Assembly: GCA_964549495.1 (NCBI GenBank)
Contig: CAZJWJ010000009.1
Span: forward strand, 16,408-80,407
Reading direction: 5' to 3'
DNA from: JACKBJ01 sp964549495
GTDB taxonomy: Bacteria; Chloroflexota; Anaerolineae; Epilineales; Epilineaceae
Length of the DNA stretch: 64,000 bases
In this document: piece after piece, positions 60,298-64,000 of the stretch
How positions within the stretch are numbered: position 1 is the stretch's first letter
Layout of the letters: each line of letters begins with the position of its first letter
Translations under genes and position numbers: made by a program
Notes under the pieces: generated by a model
The model's input: only the letters and a program-made list of their open reading frames with translations
The model's database searches: none
What the model was told of the DNA's origin: nothing

Positions 60298-61352
60298 CTA
60301 GCGACAGCGCGCAGGTGGGCGAAGCGACGCCCCACAGGATCGATCGACCAAGCCGAAGAGCCCCGCCTCGGCGGTGGTCACCCACAGCCGGCCGGCACCC
60401 AGCGCCAGGTCGACCAGCCGGCCGGTTGCAGAAGTCCTCTTGCAGGCCAGCGGCCAACGCGATGCGATGAACGGCAGCCAACTGGGGCGATGAGCCCGCT
60501 GTGAGGTCGATCTCGACCACATGACCGACACGAGCCCCGGTTCGGGGATGCGGATTCGAGTCGAAGCCGATCCACAGCCGCTCCCCTCGGGCCTCCAGTG
60601 CGTGATAGGCGATCACGAACCATGGTCGCTCCTCACGGAGCAAGCCATCCACATCGATGCGCAAGATGACCCTGGGCCGCGCAGGGTCCTCCAAGCCGTA
60701 GACCATCACCCGCTCGCAGACGAGGACGAAGAGCCGTTCCTGGTGGCAGCATCATCTCGACAATGTAATCGCAATCGTCGCCAGCGACCGCGTCTCGAGG
60801 CACGACCGGCAGCATCCGATCCGGACGAAGGAGATCGATCCGATGCAGCCCGCCTGCGGAGACGTAGACCATGGACCCAACCGACGCCAGCCGCTGGGCC
60901 GGTTGCTCACTGCGAAGCACCGATCGGAGCTGCAAGCGGCTCGGTTGGCTTGCGTCCAGTATGGCCACGCCCGCCTCTCCCATCGCGACGGCCAACCAGG
61001 TATCCTCCCCGGAGCCCCCTTGCCCCAAGGCGATATCGCTCACGATTCCCGGCAATATCGGACTGGTCGCCACCCAATCCAGGCGCCCCTCCTCGACCGA
61101 ACTGTGATCGAAGGCCATGACCCGCGGCCCCGCACCGACGAAACTCCGATCGCCCCACACCGCGATGGCCTCGGAAAGCCCGCCGACCTGGCTCTCGACC
61201 TCGAACTGCTGGGTCTTGGCAACCGAAGCGAAGGGGAGATAGATCCGGCTGCCGTCCTCTGGCGCGCCCTGCGCCGAGATCTCGCCGGCCCGCGCCATCC
61301 ACAAGCCTGCTGCGACGAGCGGGCTCATGCCGATACACCGTGTCGTCACCAC
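60298..61352 (-). pseudogene. Decayed LVIVD-like propeller gene, tandem paralogue of the 61386-63617 gene
   Basis: Three reading-frame pieces line up with the intact upstream gene. Piece 1 (61352 to about 60740) has a residual signal region, RIYLPFASVAKTQQFEVESQ and SEAIAVWGDRSFVGAGPRVM. Near 60740 the sense jumps frame to LFVLVCERVMVYGLEDPARP. Near 60430 it jumps again to RLVDLALGAGRLWVTTAEAG, ending at GASLRPPARCR-stop. Relative to the paralogue (743 residues) about 400 internal residues are missing. At least two frameshifts plus an internal deletion make a functional product unlikely. A gap of 33 bp separates it from the intact copy. Confidence 0.8.
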
Positions 61353-61385
61353 CCACCTCCCCGTCGATCCCGCACGGCCCGATCT

Positions 61386-63617
61386 TCACCTCTGCCTCAC
61401 CACATCGAGCGGGGGCAGTGACACGACGGAGATGCTACCCACCATGGAGGGTGTCTCGATGTCGAGAAGACCAGAAGGTGCTTCACCCCCGACCCAGCGA
61501 CAGTGTTCTGATGCGCGCAGCGACGCCGCACAGGATCGATCGACCAGCCCGAAGAGCCCGGCCTCGGCTGTTGCGACCCAAAGCCGGCCGGCACTTATCG
61601 CCAAGTCGACCGGCCGGCCGGGCACGCTTCCAGCGGGCATCGACAGAACACCCGGATAGGCCGAGATGTCGATCAAGTGGAGGCCGCCATCATCGGTGGC
61701 AGCGAGCAAGTGGGCCCCCGCTGCAAGGACAGCTGTTGCACCGCCCGTGGATCCGAGTTGAATCGAAGTCCGCGCGAAAGGCGGCTCGAGATCGACTCGT
61801 TCCAGGCCCGCCGGGGAGGGCATGTACGCCCCACCGCGGTGAATCACCAGACGGCGTTCAGGGTAGGGATCGAGATCCACGAGTTCTTCCAATTGCAGCT
61901 CCTTGCCGGAATCGAAGCCATCGACCCGCGTTCGATAGAGCGCCGATGCAAACTGTCCGGCATCCAGGTCACGCATGCCTGCCAGGTAGAGCCAGCCTTC
62001 GTCGAGCGCCAAGCCGGTGGGGATGAAATGGAGCGCCGGCTCAGGCTGCACGTAGCGCGTCGCCAGTGCGCTCGCCTCGTCGAATCGATCGAGCAGAATT
62101 CGATGGAGGCGTAGAGAACCGACCCCGGGAATGCTGGAGGGCGTCGAGTCGGCCACGTATGCCACACCATCTCGGACCAGTAGCTGTCGCTGTGGGGACT
62201 CTGGAAGGGTCCGGGTCTGCTCGGAATCGCCAGGTCCATCCCACAGGGTCAGCGTGTTGGCGCCGACAGCGACGAGCTTGCCATCGTCCGAACCCAGGTC
62301 GAGGGCTGCGATCTCTCGGAGACCGTGCGGCTGTTGTCCGACATCGCCTAGACCGGAGTACTCCCCGATCCGCTCGCCCGCGACATAGGCCGATTCTCCC
62401 ACCGCAGCGAGAGCATGGAGTCGACCTGGACCGAGCTTGTGGTCAAACACCCTCCAATTGGCCTCGTCTTCATCCGCAGAGAGCAGTGCGACTCCACCGT
62501 GCCTTGCGGCAAGATGTAGCACCTCACTGCGGAGGACCGCGGCGGTGCTTCGAAGCTCGATCCATCGGGTTCGTGTCCTGGTCACACTGGGATCCATCCA
62601 ACCATCAAGACGCCGGAGTCCATCCTGGCAATCGACGAAAGCCGGACTTCCAGGGAGCACAGCCAGCATTCCGCCCTCACGACAGCTCTGCAGGGCGATC
62701 GGTCCAGCGTGGGTCGTCTCCAGCCCGGTGGATCCATCATGCGAGAACAGCGCCATGTACGAGCCGACGTACCTTCGCTGTCCAATGAAGACCCAACCCG
62801 AGTATTGAACGCCCACCACTCCGGAATCGATATAGACCGAGTTGATGCCGCCGATGCTGTCGGTAACTGCCACGTGGTCAGAGACCGACTCGAGACGGCC
62901 ATCTGGCCGCATGGAACGAACATCGAGCTGCAATGACCCCCAAATGGATGCGAGGATCAAGTCGCCATCATGCAGTTCCAGGTCAAAGGGCGACCTGTGC
63001 GCATCAAGGCCAGACTCGACACGACTGAACCGGGGCTGCGAAAGATCGCGCAGGTCAGCCATGAGCAGGTGGCTCTCGGTTGCGGGTTGCCCCCATTCGT
63101 CCGATGGCGCACGACGCATTCCGAAGGCGATGCCCGACTCGATGGTGACCCGATCGATCTGCATTCCCGATGGTGCCACGGTGACCAGGCGAGGGTGCTC
63201 GGGACTCGCCAGGTCCAGCACCGCCATGCCAGCCTGGCCCAGTGCAACGACCATAGCCCGAGCATCATGCGGATCGATGGCAATATCCCTCACGATCTCG
63301 TCGAGCACAGGGCTCTGCCCGACCCACTCGAGAGAGCCGGCACCTCGATCCGCATGATCGTAGACGGTTACCCGCGGCCCGATACCGACGTAGGTGAGGT
63401 TGTCGCGGACCGCGATCGCCTCCGAGTCACCACCGCCCTGGACTTCGATCTCGAACCGGGGACTCGGGCCCAGCCCGACGATCGGCAGGTACAGGCGCTG
63501 CCCATCAACAGGTGGCTGAGCCGACACATCGCCGGCCGGTAGGACCATCGCGGGCAGGAGCACGGCAAGTAACAGGCCCAGGATACACCATCGTGTCCAC
63601 AAAACACTCACTCCCAT
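61386..63617 (-). CDS. Secreted LVIVD-like propeller protein with N-terminal YLP motif
   Basis: A 743-residue protein. A signal anchor (GLLLAVLLPAMVLPAGDVSA) is followed by GQRLYLPIVGLGPSPRFEIE, so the YLP motif is N-terminal here. The first blade has GIGPRVTVYDHADRG, shared with three other genes. Further blades: GMAVLDLASPEHPRLVTVAP; HLLMADLRDLSQPRFSRVES; TDDGGLHLIDISAYPG. The C-terminus (RLWVATAEAGLFGLVDRSCA) matches the end of the adjacent pseudogene. No linker or tag is present at the C-terminus. GGAAGGAG upstream supports ATG 63617. Confidence 0.75.
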   Translation of the reverse strand: MGVSVLWTRWCILGLLLAVLLPAMVLPAGDVSAQPPVDGQRLYLPIVGLGPSPRFEIEVQGGGDSEAIAVRDNLTYVGIGPRVTVYDHADRGAGSLEWVGQSPVLDEIVRDIAIDPHDARAMVVALGQAGMAVLDLASPEHPRLVTVAPSGMQIDRVTIESGIAFGMRRAPSDEWGQPATESHLLMADLRDLSQPRFSRVESGLDAHRSPFDLELHDGDLILASIWGSLQLDVRSMRPDGRLESVSDHVAVTDSIGGINSVYIDSGVVGVQYSGWVFIGQRRYVGSYMALFSHDGSTGLETTHAGPIALQSCREGGMLAVLPGSPAFVDCQDGLRRLDGWMDPSVTRTRTRWIELRSTAAVLRSEVLHLAARHGGVALLSADEDEANWRVFDHKLGPGRLHALAAVGESAYVAGERIGEYSGLGDVGQQPHGLREIAALDLGSDDGKLVAVGANTLTLWDGPGDSEQTRTLPESPQRQLLVRDGVAYVADSTPSSIPGVGSLRLHRILLDRFDEASALATRYVQPEPALHFIPTGLALDEGWLYLAGMRDLDAGQFASALYRTRVDGFDSGKELQLEELVDLDPYPERRLVIHRGGAYMPSPAGLERVDLEPPFARTSIQLGSTGGATAVLAAGAHLLAATDDGGLHLIDISAYPGVLSMPAGSVPGRPVDLAISAGRLWVATAEAGLFGLVDRSCAASLRASEHCRWVGGEAPSGLLDIETPSMVGSISVVSLPPLDVVRQR

Positions 63618-63645
63618 CGAGTCCGAGCTCCTTCCGCGCTCATCA

Positions 63646-63801
63646 CTACTTGAAGACGCAAGAGGCCGAGGCCGGTTTCACCCCGTGAGCAAGTCGTATT
63701 TCGTCCAGCACCGCAGTCAGGGCTAGCCGCTTGTCCTTCGCGAAGATCAGTGGGAAGTCGTCCAGTCGCTCGTACATGATCGTCAGGTCTGCGGTATCCA
63801 T
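63646..63801 (-). pseudogene. C-terminal fragment resembling a PIN-domain toxin
   Basis: An open stretch of 51 codons: MDTADLTIMYERLDDFPLIF, then AKDKRLALTAVLDEIRLAHG and VKPASASCVFK-stop. The frame is closed by a stop at 63840, so any N-terminal part is lost. The helix 'LTIMYERLDDFPLIFA' recalls the PIN consensus 'MERYADLPMDFADASLVALAE'. The nearby TA pair supports a degraded TA gene. The resemblance is short. Confidence 0.4.
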
Positions 63802-63957
63802 GACCGTCAGGATGGCCCGTCCTGCCGGCCGATTGGGCTAGCTCGCCAAACTCCCTTCAGAAATCCCTGAAACTACTGCTCTATCGAATGAGTTGGCGTG
63901 TCCAGTAGTTCCGATATTCGGCTGATGCAGTAGACGCGAAAGGGTTCCGACGCGCAT

Positions 63958-64000
63958 ACTGGTCGTGCTTTTGAAGATCTCCACCAAGGGAGCGACCAGT
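63958..64000. repeat. 8-bp inverted repeat at the window end
   Basis: ACTGGTCG and CGACCAGT are 27 nt apart. It could be the edge of an insertion or a weak hairpin; the window ends on the last base of the right arm. Confidence 0.3.

Larger units (their letters stand above)
63618..64000. other. 383-bp region at the window edge: PIN-like fragment and AT-richer DNA
   Basis: 63646-63801 holds the gene fragment listed next. 63840-64000 is less GC-rich than the rest and shows no ORF. An 8-bp inverted repeat, ACTGGTCG (63958-63965) and CGACCAGT (63993-64000), closes the window. A full gene may continue beyond the edge. Confidence 0.5.

Overview
The window is GC-rich (roughly two thirds G+C) bacterial chromosome with no rRNA, tRNA, CRISPR array or complete insertion sequence that I can see. 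Several secreted proteins combine a signal or anchor segment, a beta-propeller or beta-helix body, a Ser/Thr/Pro-rich (PT) linker and a short hydrophobic 'YLP' tag. My impression is that this style is common in Chloroflexota, so I infer Chloroflexota (Anaerolineae/Caldilineae-like); no marker gene proves it.

Layout. 1-7203: the end of a lytic transglycosylase, gamma-glutamyltransferase, an MscS channel with a cyclic-nucleotide-binding domain, and a sulfotransferase / glycosyltransferase / deacetylase gene string. 7267-16438: a zinc-ribbon/class III cyclase/AAA/TPR regulator, a very large lamin-tail plus beta-helix surface protein, and an FG-GAP-like lipoprotein. 16390-24859: a ferric-iron ABC transporter (fbpC-fbpB-fbpA) divergent from a DtxR-type regulator that is coupled to a photolyase, then a CNBD/bPH2 membrane protein. 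24863-28072: uvrC and a small toxin-antitoxin (TA) island. 28178-34491: secreted proteins of unknown function and an apparently orphan MazE-type antitoxin. 34680-47898: one long minus-strand array, with a Kelch/LVIVD double propeller, an FG-GAP propeller, a class III cyclase-NACHT-FGE-sulfatase protein and two large proteins I do not recognise. 48060-51572: a GNAT acetyltransferase and the dnaX-ybaB-recR housekeeping cluster. 51620-59425: a giant VWA protein, a DUF454 protein, an FSA-type transaldolase, a 48-residue membrane peptide and a beta-helix protein. 59484-64000: a DUF433/DUF5615 TA pair, a decayed LVIVD-like gene beside its intact paralogue, and a PIN-domain fragment at the edge.

Themes. 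(1) Two class III cyclases and two CNBD membrane proteins suggest active cyclic-nucleotide signalling. (2) Iron uptake is probably controlled by the divergent DtxR-like regulator. (3) TA genes and fragments (26967-28072, 29467-29694, 59484-60169, 63646-63801) lie beside the recombining, duplicated propeller genes. (4) The best candidate for an undescribed system is the tightly spaced set 34680-43093, where a signalling STAND-like protein overlaps by 4 bp a large two-helix protein and is followed by a coiled-coil protein. Nothing here was checked against a database; family calls rest on motifs read by eye.
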